Below the pieces are notes generated by a model, which was given only the letters and a program-made list of their open reading frames with translations, was not told the origin of the DNA and did no database searches. Made by a program: the position numbers and the translations under genes. A DNA stretch of 64,000 nt from Magicicada septendecula (taxonomy: Eukaryota > Arthropoda > Insecta > Hemiptera > Cicadidae). The stretch is taken from positions 281,077,158-281,141,157 of the forward strand of contig CM068373.1 in assembly GCA_034769895.1 (NCBI GenBank). The letters are read 5' to 3'. Numbering within the stretch: the stretch's first letter is position 1; the number at the start of each line of letters is the position of its first letter. Below are positions 39,276 through 51,989 of the stretch, in pieces.

Positions 39276-39601
39276 TTGAAAACAGGTCAAACGCTAACGT
39301 GGGATGATACATGTTAAGACCACAGTACTGTGTTTAAGGCTCAAGAAGTGGATACGTTCGCGTAACACTGCCTACTCTGGGGGCCGGTACATGCGACTGT
39401 CTTGAGGTGTAAAAATGTTGTTCTTAAGTTTTAGAAACCGGGGGATAACCCCAGTATCCCGGCATCTCTGCAGAAAAGCCAGTGAACAGAGCAGGTGAGA
39501 TTTCTTCTTCCTGAGCCCCTCGAATCTTCTTATCTTTTTTAGAACTTCCTCCCCGCAGAGGTGTCGTAATGTTGTACGAAGACTTACACGGCCGGTGTTA
39601 T

Positions 39602-39819
39602 TTTGATTAAAATTAACTACCGGCCTGTTTGGCCGTGGTCCATAGTTTGTGACGAAACCAGACTATGCACTGTGATCCTAACGTGTAGCATCGCACGTCA
39701 ACATTTGACTCGTTTCCACTGAAGATGGCAGTCAGTTGCACTCCCGAAACGTCTGGTTTTGTCACAAACTATGGACCACGGCCAACCAGCCCGGGAGTTA
39801 ATTTTAATAATTTGATTAA
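39602..39819. repeat. inverted repeat with central hammerhead-like motif
   Basis: The left arm (39602-39663, including GGCCGTGGTCCATAGTTTGT) is the inverse of the right arm (39751-39819, including ACAAACTATGGACCACGGCC). The ~87-bp centre holds a forward hammerhead-like motif at 39719. The arms continue into AAAATTAACT / AGTTAATTTT. Confidence 0.88.
39719..39756 (+). ncRNA. hammerhead-like motif 6
   Basis: CTGAAGAT, an imperfect stem (GGCAGT / ACTCCC), then GAAACGTCTGG. The neighbouring arms of an inverted repeat could fold over it. Confidence 0.5.
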
Positions 39820-40589
39820 ACTATTATTTTGATATATTTATGCTATGTTGATATAATTGTATAGATATATTTATTTTGTGTTTTTTATTGATCCAATAAA
39901 ATTTACAAGAAAATTCTGGTTTGTATTTGAGCCGGTTAGTTTAAAAACTATTCGGAACATCAATTTATACTTTAACATTCATACGGTCACAATAAAATAT
40001 CTCTTCTTAAAAAGTTAAAGCTTTGAAAATGATGTAATATTAAATTTTGTTACCAAATATAATTTCCACCTACAAACGTCTGTAGGCTATAATCTATTGT
40101 TATGAGCGCGGACGTAAAAAGCTGAATTAATATGAAATCCAGCGTTCCCAGAATCCCAGACAATTTCGACTATGATGGAGTAATTATTGTAGACGCGGCC
40201 ATGCGAGCCATTATCAGTACTTTATTAACTCGAGTGGCAGATTTAATTTTCATAACGATTGGTGCGGAAATTTAATATACTAAAACTTATATAATAATAA
40301 CGACCACGCTGTACGATAATTTTACTGTGCCTTTTTCGTCCGGTAATTTGTTATTTTGCATTATGTACAGAGAAACTTGACGATTTCCTAAGTGAAATTA
40401 TGAGTAGAATAATTGGTTAGTAAACAATTTTTATTTCAGAAATAAAGTACATCTAAAAACATTTTACTTACATCAATTAGTTTAGAAAATCACTGTATTT
40501 TGTATTTCCCAGTCTTGATGGCAGATCAAGATAGAAGAGCATGGTAAACTGATATCATTATTACTTTTTTTAATGAAAAGGAAAAACTT
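39820..40589. other. no recognisable feature
   Basis: This is AT-rich DNA between the PLE-end cluster and a GC-rich island. No element or frame was recognised. Confidence 0.55.
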
Positions 40590-42240
40590 TCAAAGGCAGC
40601 AGGCATGTGTTCAGGCTGTCTGGTAGTATGGGAGTTTTACCATCACGGCGACCCCCAAGTGCTGAATCGTTGTTGGTCCGACCTCCGGGTACGATCCACA
40701 GGAGGTCTACGGCTTTTCCTCCACCTTGTGACTTTGCCAGACTAGTGGTAAGACAGGTTGGCATAACCTCTCCTCGCTTGTTTCAGCTTAGGACTCCACC
40801 GACTCAGCGGACGCCAATCAAGCTGGCTCAACTGTGTACTTGATGGACATCACGGCCTGGCGTGAGAGGTCTGACACAGCTACTGGCCAGGGACTAAGCA
40901 AACTGGTTCCGTTCGCAATGCGCTACTAGGAGTAAGGGCTACACCCTCTACCGTTTACGCTAGCGATACGCACATTTTCCGACCATCAGTGCCGAGGGAT
41001 TACTCCCTGCACAAGAAAGCAGTGCGTATCTGGTTGGGGACTTGGACCCACCAAAAGCCACCCGCAAATGGTCCCCGGGCCCCACGCAAGAGTTACAACC
41101 CAGTCACGAGCTCCGTCCGTGCACGTTTCAAGGATGCAATAGTTATGTTCGCCCGCAAGCTTTCCAAAGGACGGATCACCTTGAGACTACTTGCGAGAGT
41201 TAGGTTCGCCCACCAGCTTTCCAAAGGACGGATCGCCTTGAAACTGCATGCCTGGGAAAAAGCCCTGGTTCACACCCAGGCGGCGCTACTGCACCTGCTG
41301 CTACTGACCAGGGACGCGGGAACCTTGGCTCTTTTTCACGCGCGCTACAAAGGTTTACTCCATCTCGTGCCAGGTATACCATGTGAGTTTTACTTACCAG
41401 GGATGCCAGCACCAGGGGTACCAGGTGGAGTTTACTTACCAGGGATGCCAGTATCAGGGGTACCAGGTGGGGTTTACTTACCAGGGATGGCAGTATCAGG
41501 GGAACCAGGTGGGGTTTACTTACCAGGGATGGCAGTATCAGGGGAACCAGGTGGGGTTTACTTACCAGGGATATCAGTATCAGGGGTACCAGGTGAGGTT
41601 TACTTACCAGGGATGCCAGTATCAGGGATACCAGGTGGGGTTTACTTACCATGGGTACCAGTATTAGGGGTACCAGGTGGGGTTTACTTACCAGGGATGC
41701 CAGTATCAGGGGAACCAGGTGGGGTTTACTTAACAGGGATATCAGTATCAGAGGTACCAGGTGGGGTTTACTTACCAGGGATGCCAGTATCAGGTGTACC
41801 AGGTGGGGTTTACTTACCAGGGATACCAGTATCAGGGGTACAGGTGGGGTTTACTTAACAGGGATACCAGTATCAGGGGTACAGGTGGGGTTTACTTACC
41901 ATGGATACCAGTATCAGGGGTACCAGGGATACCAGTTACTTTGAGCATCACACTTTTGGCCTGGCATTCGTCAACTGCATTCTAGCCGTAGGGCCAGTTT
42001 CACTCCCGAGCATGACGATAAGGCAGTGCGTGTGCCTAACAGGGACGGCGACCGGAGGTAGGCCCCTGGGGAGGAAGCTCAGGCCAACGCCAACGAGAGT
42101 ACAAAAAGTGACAGGTTACCCTACGAATACAAAACGTTCCACCTCTTCTTTTTGACACCATCAGCCGTTACTGGTCTAATATTAACCTTCTTTTTGTAAA
42201 CGCCGGGGGGAGGGAGGTGCACCCCCGGCGGCCATCTTCA
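40590..42240 (+). other. GC-rich island with open frame and minisatellite, unknown
   Basis: Composition changes sharply from AT-rich to GC-rich for about 1.65 kb. A 289-codon forward frame starts at 40989 and has no recognised domain. Its first third includes a ~60-bp direct duplication (AGCTTTCCAAAGGACGGATC at about 41158 and 41215). The rest is the 42-bp minisatellite read as a repeated GVYLPGMPVSGVPG. The island ends at a G/C-rich stretch (GCACCCCCGGCGGCCATCTT near 42220). It could be an unclassified retroelement leader or a transferred genomic fragment. I do not recognise it. Confidence 0.4.
41383..41940 (+). repeat. 42-bp minisatellite, about 13 units
   Basis: The unit is TACCAGGTGGGGTTTACTTA followed by CCAGGGATGCCAGTATCAGG and GG. 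It is a multiple of three, so one forward frame stays open for most of the array and reads a 14-residue Gly/Pro/Val repeat. Small indels after 41830 shift the frame. Confidence 0.92.
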
Positions 42241-42660
42241 GTAGAGCGGGAACAAAGTATTAAAGTCCGCTGAAGAAGAATAAAAACAAATTTGCGTGAG
42301 AGTTGGCGTTCAATTTTTACAGTATCTGAACTTATATAAATTTACTTTTCTTTCTTTTTGAAATGTTTTAAATGAAAATAGGATTTTGTTAGTCCTGTAA
42401 CAATTGCGCATTTCTACATAATTCAATATTATTACCGACAGAGTGCAAAAGTAATTAGCAAAATGGAGATGCGAAACCACGAAATCACGTTTTATTCGTA
42501 AATATTTAAAGTGACGTCGCTAGCGTTATAGGCCTACTCATCCCTAGGATTGACATTGATTGAAATAACCCGGTTAAAATGGGATTTGTACATCACAACA
42601 CGAAAAGCGGGTACTTTATGTAAGTAAAATTAACGCATCTATAATTAAATAAACGTAAAT

Positions 42661-42663
<3 letters not shown>
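42241..42663. other. no recognisable feature
   Basis: AT-rich spacer between the GC-rich island and a GA microsatellite. Nothing is seen. Confidence 0.55.

Positions 42664-42713
<50 letters not shown>
42664..42713. repeat. (GA)n microsatellite
   Basis: An uninterrupted GA run of about 50 bp, next to the 3' end of a LINE tail. Confidence 0.95.
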
Positions 42714-42717
<4 letters not shown>

Positions 42718-42724
42718 AGAAACT

Positions 42725-43325
42725 ATCATCATCATCACCACTCCAAGGACTAAGCCTTAGACCTGTTCCGGAACCCATCTCCTTCTCGGACTACCGACAT
42801 CTCTGTTCCCAGTAGGGTGATAATCCAAGGCAGCCACAGGTAGACGGATATTTGGCATACGATTCACGTGTTTACACTATCTCCTTTTATGGTCTTCAAT
42901 ATTCTAGTGAAATGATACAATGTTTAAATCGCGTCTAATATCCTCGTTCCTTCGATCCAAGAGAGAATAACCTTGCGTACCTCTTAGAAATTTTATTTTG
43001 GCTACCTGAATCCTCTGCACGTCCCTTTAACCAAGAGTCCATGTCTCAATAGCATCAGGAATGTGAGGAACAGCCACAGTTTTATAAAATTTCATTCGGG
43101 TATCCTTCCGTGTTTTATTTTTCAGGTACCCATGAATCGTCCCACAGATGCGTTTAAATTTTGTTAGTTTACTATCCCAATCAATACCAGTCCCATATGA
43201 GATATTACAACCCAGGTAATTAAAATGACTAACTTGATCCAAAATCTGATTATCCACTACTATCTTAGTTCTTACAGGATACCTGCTTTGAAGTGCCTAC
43301 GTTTTAGAATTTAGAAGAAACTATG
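42725..43325 (-). pseudogene. LINE reverse transcriptase, C-terminal tail
   Basis: The reverse strand reads LDQVSHFNYLGCNISYGTGI, FKRICGTIHGYLKNKTRK and AVPHIPDAIETW (43257-43030). Across stops and frame changes it then reads IQVAKIKFLRGTQGYS, NEDIRRDLNIV and NRDVGSPRRRW (to about 42770). This is the thumb and tail region of a LINE ORF2. The upstream catalytic domain is missing and several stops occur. The GA microsatellite sits at its 3' end. Confidence 0.82.
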
Positions 43326-43379
43326 AAAACGATAATAAAGGTACTTAAGACCGTTTATAGACCCGTTTCGGCGTGGCTC

Positions 43380-43381
<2 letters not shown>

Positions 43382-43436
<55 letters not shown>

Positions 43437-43500
43437 GGAGGGAGGGAGGAAGTGAGGGAGGGAGAGAGAGAGAGAAACAGACAGACAAGCAGACAGAAAA
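43382..43500. repeat. (GA)n microsatellite and purine tract
   Basis: A ~52-bp GA run followed by GGAGG-rich purine sequence. Confidence 0.92.
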
Positions 43501-44329
43501 ATAGAATAAATGGTGTGAAAATGAAGTACGTGGGAAGAGTCTTGGACGCCAACAAAGAAGACAGAATAAGAATTATTAAAATAACTAGAGAATTAGAGAT
43601 ATAAACTACCTTGAACTTGAAACTTTGTATAGGTAAGACATTATAGTTGGGGGGGGGGGGAGCCTACAACGTACGAAAGAGTTAAGACCTGTTAAAATTG
43701 TTAAGACTTTGTTATATGTGAGTTGAAGCTGTAAGAAAAAAAAAAAAAATTTGCGTACTTGCAAGATGTGTTATGAGTTATATTATAATTAGTCTTTTAA
43801 TACTGTTGATGATAAGTCTTTGTGATCAGTAGCAATGTTTTTAAAAGTCCTTAAAAGTTGTTTCGTTTAACATTAATGAAGTAATAAGCCGTGTGAAGAG
43901 ATGAAGGCTCACAACTGAATTGGTAATCCGTACGGTTGTTTCCAATGTTACTGTTGCCACCAGTCAACTTTCTCTGTGCATATTTTTGCATATTTACACT
44001 ACACATACTGAATCATGGCCGGTTCTAGTAGAAGGCCGGAACATTAAACGTGGCAAAACTGGAACCAGCTGATATTTTGAGGCCGACTCGACGATCTTTA
44101 AATTTATGTATTTCAATAATCTGAAATACATAAATCAGTTTATATAACTGAAATAATATTTTAGTTTATGTACCGAAGAAAACATGCAACGACAGGAGAT
44201 ATTGGCAATTAGGCATCGGACAACGTTGCAGGACGTTTTAACCCAAATATATATATTCAAATACTTTTTGCTACAGTCTGCTTCTTGATGTATAAAATAT
44301 ATTAATAATATTTATAAAGACTTTACCTC
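43501..44329. other. no recognisable feature
   Basis: It contains a G12 run near 43650 and an A14 run near 43737. No gene was recognised. Confidence 0.5.
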
Positions 44330-44570
44330 AAAACAAGACACAATTTTCAAAGCACTCAACATAGAAAATACACAAAATACTAATATATACACCACAATCA
44401 CACACAATAATACTAATTTAAAGCACCAGAGGCCAACAGGAAACCACAGCAACACACAAGTACCTCACAGGGTTCAAAATCAGAAAGGCTGAAGATGGGA
44501 ACACAAGGCTTCCCGAAACATGTTCTAAATAAGGGAAAACATCTTGAGGTAAAGTCTTTATAAATATTAT
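44330..44570 (+). mobile_element. PLE 3'-end fragment
   Basis: The segment CACAATTTTCAAAGCACTCA through GCCAACAGGAAACCACAG matches the fragment at 33190-33310 and continues into a hammerhead-like motif. GTCTTTATAAATATTATATA near 44552 and the inverse ATATTTATAAAGACTTTACC at about 44308 bracket it, so the fragment carries short inverted flanks. Confidence 0.55.
44489..44525 (+). ncRNA. hammerhead-like motif 8
   Basis: CTGAAGAT, stem GGGAA / TTCCC, then GAAACATGTTC. The core matches CTGANGAT-stem-GAAAC. Confidence 0.5.
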
Positions 44571-46050
44571 ATATATTGTACTGTTTATTTCTGTCCACTA
44601 TGGTAATTGCCCATTTGTTTGGGCGATCAGTACGCGTTGTCTAATTATTTTAGTATTTGTATAATATTTAAAGTGTTGTTTGTATTAAACATGTGATCAT
44701 GAAAACTCTATCTCAGGGTAGACAACTAATATTTCTATTTAGGTTATTTAATATGGAAAGTAATTAATTATTTTTTTTTAGTCAGCGCCAAATAACTATA
44801 GTTAACAAAATTTTAAGAAATAATATTGAGATAATATACCGTGTGAATGTTAACCGTTTGAATCCCCGCTCTTCCAAACTGCAACGGATTAAATTCTCGT
44901 ACTCTTGTAGTTCACTTACAATTTGTCACCAGCATAGATGTCGCTCTGAACAGTATTACCTTGTTCATAAAATTCGTTCCAATGTTGCTAGTAAAATATA
45001 TTATTTTGATCCTTTTCTTTGTGTATTTAAGTGTTAATTAATTCTTGTTATTATTATTCGTGTTTTCGTAGAATTTCGTGTGTCACGTATCTTAATTATG
45101 TTAATAATTTCACTTCGTGTGTGTGAATTGGACGACTAGACTTTAAGCGAGTTTATTTGTATTCCAATTTGGGATTACAACATCGATCAGTAGTAGATTC
45201 CTTTTTGATTACGGTACTGTGAATAATTTACATTAAACCTTTAAGAGCATTCTTTATTAAACTTCTTTTAATTATAATATTTTACAAACGTCGTTCCAAA
45301 TTCAGAATAGATTATATTTCTTTGGCCTACTGTACCAAGATTCTTTACAATATCAATTCTTTTCCTTTTAATTTACTTTACAGTTCTTAATAAATTGTCA
45401 ATATGTTACATTAACTCTCTCTCTGCGAGATTAATATGAAATTAAACTTTCTTCTTTTTATTATTTATACAAATTTAGATATTTTAACTCTCACTGAGAT
45501 GTGTATTCTAATAATATAAAAACCAGACTTATTTTAAATATTACAGAATCTTTTTCTCTGATGTGTATATGATTAAATATAAATTTAGACTAAAACAAAT
45601 TTTTCTTACATTTAAAAACAATCCAATTATAACAATTTACATTGGCCTTGGTGATACAGCATTAAATTTGTCACATACTTTCATAATATTACTCTTAAAC
45701 ACATATATAATGTTACTAATTATTATTAAATACATTTATCTGACATTTTACATTACTCATTCTAATTTGTCTTTATTATATTATACTATTATTAACATTT
45801 GGTTTTATTTTAATGTTTATTTAATTTTATTATAATAATTGTCATTAATAGTACAACATATATTTTCTTCACTCTGTTCTGTATCACACAATTCCAATAC
45901 CTTAGATTACCTCTATGTTTATCATTAATAATTAATTAGTTTTTTGTTTATAATTTTACTATCTATCCAAAATATTACTAAATTTATCCCTATGATTTTT
46001 CTGAAACAACTATTTTATTTTTATGTACTGTTGTCCATTTTTAAAGCAGT

Positions 46051-46081
<31 letters not shown>

Positions 46082-48904
46082 TATTATAACGATAAAATAG
46101 AGAATTTAAAGTTACTTCTATTGAAACGTAATGTATGTAGCCTCACTTCAGGTTCATCTATTTGTAACCAGATTTTTCGTCACGTACAATGTTATTGTGA
46201 ATCAGTTAATTGTATTTATATAGTGTGCACTTGAATTACACCACCCGTTGGAAGTGTCAACTTGTAATATAGGTAAATAATGTAGCGACAAACTCGCACT
46301 GGAGTCGTCGATGTGTAATTATAAATGCGTTAGGTTGAACGGCTAATGGTTTTGTAAATTGCCGCTTACTCCCACTATGCTCCACGTTTCCGTGACGTCA
46401 CTCAAACGATGCCAACTGTCGGATACACTGCAATCGGTGAATTCTAATTACTAATGTAACAGCAATAATAACGACACACAAATATTATCAAACATATATC
46501 CTTGTGGAATCCTTTATTCGGAAAAACACTGATTGACTGTTTTAATAAATTTAAACAGAATAATCGCAATTGTAGCGCAAAATATAATTCTTCCTTTACC
46601 AGTTGGCAGCAGTAGCCAAACGTTTAGTCTTCCTTCCAGACCAAAACAATGCTTTTGTTAACGTTTTTAAATAAAAATATTAATTATCTCAGGGCGTATA
46701 TGGTTCGGGGATAATAATTATATAAAAATATTACACTATTAATCAAAATACAAGTTTACAATTATAGGATATTACAACGTTAGAGTGTTACGTGCACACA
46801 GAAATTGTATAGTGGTTACCAGTTTTAAAAAGGTTATATCCAGTTCAGGCTTTGATAGTTATTATGTGAATTAAAAGTTCTTGTTGTGTTTAAAAAGGTG
46901 TTAATCTTATATGGTGTTATTAGTGATTGTTTTTAGTGTTTGTGTCATATGGTGTCTGTAGTTTAATTGATTATTACTTAAAATACGTGTATACATAGGT
47001 GTGTGTTGAAATACAATATAATGAGATGTCAGATCACCAAATCCTCTTCTTGTACTCTTCTTGGTTGAAGATAGGGCCCACGTACACGTCAGACCTTCCT
47101 TCTCGTCCCTCGTCCACTTCAAATCTTCTTCCTGGTTGATATTTCTTCTAATCCATATAATGGGCAGTCTTCTGTTATTGCAAAAAGTTCGTATAGTGTA
47201 CTTCTAACAGTATTTATCTAGTTGTATTGTTTTTTCACGTTTTATAACATATAATGTAAGACGATTTAAGAACGCGTCTATCTGCTAAGATCGTTGTCAA
47301 AGAAGTCTCATTTTATTTATCCGAAATTTCTGGTTGCTAAGGGTAAACTTGGAATCTGGTTGGCTAATCCGGATCTACATTGTCATATACTTTTATTATT
47401 TCAGAATCTAAATTTCGTTCAAAATCTTTAATTTAACATAACTTTTCTATACTGAATGGGAGTTTAAAACCATTATCAGCATTATTTTGATCTTCACATT
47501 TGTTATATTTAGACACCAAACATGCCTATTTTTGTTTAAGAACTATGGATGTTACAATTTTGTTATTTGGAATTTTCTTAAATAACTTGATATGTGTTAT
47601 TTTGGTTCTATATTCCTTGTATACATTATTACCTATAAATACATCAACCCTTTCACATTTGCTTTACAAAATTTCTAACATAATTGTTCAAAATTTACTA
47701 AAGTTGGTTTCACCTGGCCTATGTAATAGTATTACCTTCATCACCATGTTTTAACATCTTTAACAATTAAATTAATTTTTAACACTCATCAAAATGGTTT
47801 AACATATAACGTTATTTTAACAACACAAAAAATATATTATTCTAATAGTTAAATTCATGCCCACATGGCTATGATTATACCAAATCCTTGCACAAATAAT
47901 TGTTTTCTACTCAGACTGTATAAATGTTTGACACTTAACAAAACATCTCTATATAGTCCATTCTGCTTTGTCAATTAATTTATTTACCATGGTTTAATAT
48001 CAGTTCTATTGTTATATTTGTTAACACAACATAAAAAAAATGGAATTAATATCATTAAATTGACATTCCTTTAAACTAACTGTATCATCAGTTACATATA
48101 AAAAACACAACACAAATACTATGATATAACACTGTGCCTAAAACATAAAACATGCACATTTTACAAAACAAATTCTATACTAATTGGTTAGTCCCTTGTC
48201 AGCTAATCTACTCATTATTCTGACACTGTCTATGTCATATTTACTATTTATATGGGTTTCAACATCCGTATACTTACTGATGTTTGACTTACAAAAATTA
48301 CAATAAAATGAACACTGTTGCTCTACCTCACCACACAGTTCTAATAATCTTGTTACAGTTATTGTTTATCTGGGTTTCACTCTTGTTATAAATGTTATTG
48401 TGACCATGTTATAATTTGTTGTTTACTGGACAACCCTATGAACTCTATATGTGACAATTATTTGTATGGTTCAAGTATCTGTAATCATGTGTATCTATAT
48501 TTTTGTTACATCAATTAACTTAATTATTTACTAATATTTCTCTTACATAATATTACATGTTTGGGCCTATTATCCCTCACTTTGTATTTTGATTATCTGG
48601 ATATACCGATACATTAACTGAAACCATTTGTTTCTTTATAGTCCTGGTTCATAAACTGTTTGTCTTTACAATTCTTTGTTTGGTCAATACTGAAAATTCA
48701 TGTCATAGTTGGGGTTTGAAGATATCTGCATCACTTAGCCTAAATCATTAATTTGGGTACGGTCAGTTGTCTTACTAGTCAGTCTAAAATTGTTAGTCGT
48801 TCTTCTTCACTATCATCTTTGAAGATATTGTTCTTCTTGTTAGCTTCTTAATCAAAGTCTTCATTAAATCAGGTAAGATATTATGTTGTTCCAAATGTAA
48901 TGTT

Positions 48905-48907
<3 letters not shown>
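44571..48907. other. AT-rich, no recognisable gene
   Basis: About 4.3 kb of strongly AT-rich DNA with an A15-(TA)n tract at about 46050-46085. Frames such as 45563-45835 and 47500-47754 are hydrophobic by composition only and match nothing I recognise. No tRNA or repeat structure was seen. Confidence 0.5.

Positions 48908-48941
<34 letters not shown>
48908..48941. repeat. (TA)n microsatellite
   Basis: A TA run of about 34 bp lying directly before the start of a decayed LTR element. Confidence 0.95.
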
Positions 48942-48942
<1 letters not shown>

Positions 48943-48944
<2 letters not shown>

Positions 48945-50335
48945 ACTGCTGTTAAAATACAACACAGTACATTAGAGGAAAATAATAAATTTTAAAAGAA
49001 AAAATGTATACAAATTTAATAGTGATTGGAACATATGTTTAAAATGTAAACAAAAACATTGAGTCGATAGTCCCAACCAACATAGAGGTAGACTCCAATA
49101 TGAGATAAAATAGCCGTAACATATATTTTTTGACAAGTATTATATGAAATTAGAAATAAATATTAAAATAAAAGGAAAGAGTAAGGAAATTATAATATAA
49201 TAAATACCAACGAGAATTACGAATGTTAGAAATAAAATAAATATATTTAATAATAAGTAGAAAAGTTATATATGTTTTTAAGAGTTATATGATAAAAAGA
49301 TGTAACTAAGTTAGGAAGTTATCAATGTGGCAAAATTGTAAATTGTTAGGTTTGTTTTGTATAGAAATGTATTAGTAGTCTAATTTTATCTTCAATCCTG
49401 TAAAGATCATAGAGAGTGATATGTAAATTAATATTTGGAATCATTTAAATAAGTCAAAATTTGTACATCACAAAGTTTAATGTTGTATGTAAAAGGATAA
49501 ACAGTAAAAGAGTTTAATTTGTTATACCAGAGTTTGATTGTCAATTTAATAAAGTAATCAATCAGGAGAAGAGATTTAATATTAATATTGAATTTAATAA
49601 AATAAAATTCAACTCAATAAATAAATAATATTTCGAGAAGTCCAAACATATCTTTAAAAGAACGCCGACCTAAAAGAGAAATCCTGTACTGAAGAATAGT
49701 TTGAGTGGCCATAAAATGTAATCCAATATTCCGAAGAAATATCTGTTTTGCAGTCGTCGAAGAAAACAACATTCAGCAGTAAAACCAATAAGAAATTCGC
49801 GTGGAGGAACGGATCGCTAAGCCTGATATTGCCTTTGAAAATAATAAACATCAACCAGAAGTGAACCCGTGGCAGCTGGAAGAATTCAGAATCAGTCTAG
49901 TTACATTTGTTTTTGGTAGCTATTTTTACATTGTTATTTATCAAAATATTACATACTAACTTTATTTGGTTTGGTTTAAAGAAAAGAAGATATCATATAC
50001 AATCGTAAATAAGATCAAACAGCTTAATAATCATTAATCCTGAGATAGAGTTTCTTTTCATGTGGTGATAAACAAAAAACAAAATAACTGTAATTACATA
50101 TCTTAATTACATTATATTAATAAATAATTACATTACATTAATGACGTCACCAACGTGTGGCATACATAATTAAAAATATCTGCAAAATAATAACAGCACG
50201 TAAATGGCTGGTCCAATGTGGAGCAGATCTTAATTACAATACCTGTAATTAACTACAGCATGTAAATGACGTAACTAATAAATATAATAAATAAATAATA
50301 AATATTATACTAGCAAAAAATAACAATAGCACGTA
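48943..50335 (+). repeat. probable 5' LTR and leader of the decayed Gypsy-like element
   Basis: AT-rich sequence without frames. Near 50130-50370 three similar stretches (GCACGTAAATGGCGCCCATA, GCACGTAAATGGCTGGTCCA, GCATGTAAATGACGTAACTA) occur. The first is the best candidate for a primer-binding site and would put the LTR end near 50335. The length cannot be checked because the other LTR is truncated. Confidence 0.4.
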
Positions 50336-50455
50336 AATGGCGCCCATACGTGAAAGCAAAGATTTTATTTAAGCCAGTACCGAATAACATAATTTTGTTA
50401 AATTTAATTAGCATAAAAAATTTCCTTGTAATTAAATTAAGTTAAATATTGTAAA

Positions 50456-51417
50456 ATGGCTAACAAACCAGAGCAACGATATGAATTAAGGTGTAATAGT
50501 GCTGAAGAGGAAGAAACTGAAATGGAAGTAATAGTAGGGGACCAACCGAAGAAACCAACCCAACCAAAGGATGTAAATTTACAGGAAATGATGAGGATTA
50601 TGATGGAGCAATTCGGAAGAATAGAAGAAAATAATAAACAAACAAACGAAAAGAATAACAAAACCAATGAAACATTAAAACAAATGATGAATGATCGTAA
50701 ACATATGATAGAAGAAATGTTGAACGATCGTAAACATATGGTACAAGAAATGATGAATGATCGTAAACAGATGGTAGAAGGAATAATAAATGATCGTAGA
50801 CTGTTAATGGAAGGATTAAACAATGACAGGAACCAGTCAAAGGAACCATAAATCAGAAAATAGAAGGTAGTAAGGAAATAGAAAATAAAAAAGACAAAAG
50901 TGTATTGTTATCTGAAAAGAAACCTAACAGTAACAAAGAGGATATTAAACACATGGTAATGAGACAAATGCATCAAAGGAAATTAATAAAAACCCGGGAA
51001 GAGTGGGAGATGATGAACAATGGACTGATTAATGTACTTAACATCCTAAGTACTGACTACAGAAGAATAAGTAATTTTAAAAATAATAGAAGGAACTTAA
51101 TAGAAACTTTCAAAGGGAATCACAATAAAATAGTGAGAAAAAACGTCCGAAAGTCTATAGGTAAATTAAATATCACAGAAATAGAAATGTATAGCAAACT
51201 GTCAGTAATGTCATCAATAATTCAAATACCATTAAAATACCTGTTCAATAAAATAAACGGGAAAGTGACTGATATAGGCACAGGTACAGATGAACATGTA
51301 GTATTAAAAGAATGGGAGTACAGGGTGACAGGGAGATATTTAATAAAAACAGAAATCATTATGGTCACTATAATAGTCCGTGCAACAAGGACAACTTATG
51401 TATTTAACAATGGATGA
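50456..51417 (+). pseudogene. gag: gag-like coding region of the decayed Gypsy-like element
   Basis: The first frame (50456-50851, MANKPEQRYELRCNSAEEEE) is a long helical, probably coiled-coil segment with a repeated MMNDRKHM unit, as in some Gypsy gag N-termini. After a frameshift a second frame (50905-51417) continues with basic helical sequence (HQRKLIKTREEWEMMNNGL, VLKEWEYRV). No zinc knuckle was seen. The gag assignment rests on position between the LTR and the integrase remnant and on the N-terminal style. An unknown coiled-coil protein is possible. Confidence 0.45.
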
Positions 51418-51617
51418 ACTAAAGATGAAAATATGGAAAGAAGGGACTGATTTTCTGGGTATGGACCAAAGCAAACTAATGGAACAAAGATTGGCTTAAT
51501 TATTAATACAAACCACATAATATGAAAGTTATTACAAATAACAAATTTTTTATTTTATGAATTAAGATGAAATAAAACCACAAAATTCTAAAAATAAGTA
51601 AGGACATCTTACCATAT

Positions 51618-51989
51618 TGTACGATATTATTTTGACAGTCTGAAGGTAAGACGCTTTTCTTACAGTATAATTGATAGCCTCTGGTGAGCTATATAGCAGC
51701 GTAACATGCAAAATTGCTAACCAGAAATAATTAATAGTAAAATGACTTACCGTAATCTCACGAATGGGTTGATCCTGACACTCAGGCTGGATAGACTGGT
51801 TGGGAAGAGGACGGGTTACATGCAAAGGATTTCTAGCTGCCGAAGAGTCCGGCTCGTGGATGTTAACACTACAAAGGTTGGCGTACGACAAAGGCTTCAG
51901 GCCCAGTGCATGCATTGACTCTACAAAAGCCATAGTGCCAACTTCGGAAAATGAAAATTATTGACCGGTTCGATCCGAAATATCGAACA
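51618..51989 (-). repeat. BEL element 3' LTR
   Basis: 372 bp, the direct copy of 58987-59358. Differences include CTATATAGC against CTCTATAGC and GGCTGGATAG against GGCAGGATAG. Confidence 0.95.

Noticed and set aside
41383-41940. CRISPR-like regular repeat array
   Set aside because: The units are directly adjacent with no unique spacers, so it is a minisatellite in eukaryotic DNA.
45563-46234. Possible small membrane proteins (90-96 codons)
   Set aside because: Their hydrophobicity follows from extreme AT richness, there is no conserved motif, and the tract contains poly(A) and (TA)n.
46907-47122. A 71-codon reverse frame as a gene
   Set aside because: No recognised similarity and no flanking element structure; kept as unassigned DNA.
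51960-51989. tRNA B-box-like GGTTCGATCC in the BEL LTR, suggesting a tRNA or SINE
   Set aside because: No A box at the right distance and no cloverleaf; the sequence is simply the LTR end and is present in both LTRs.
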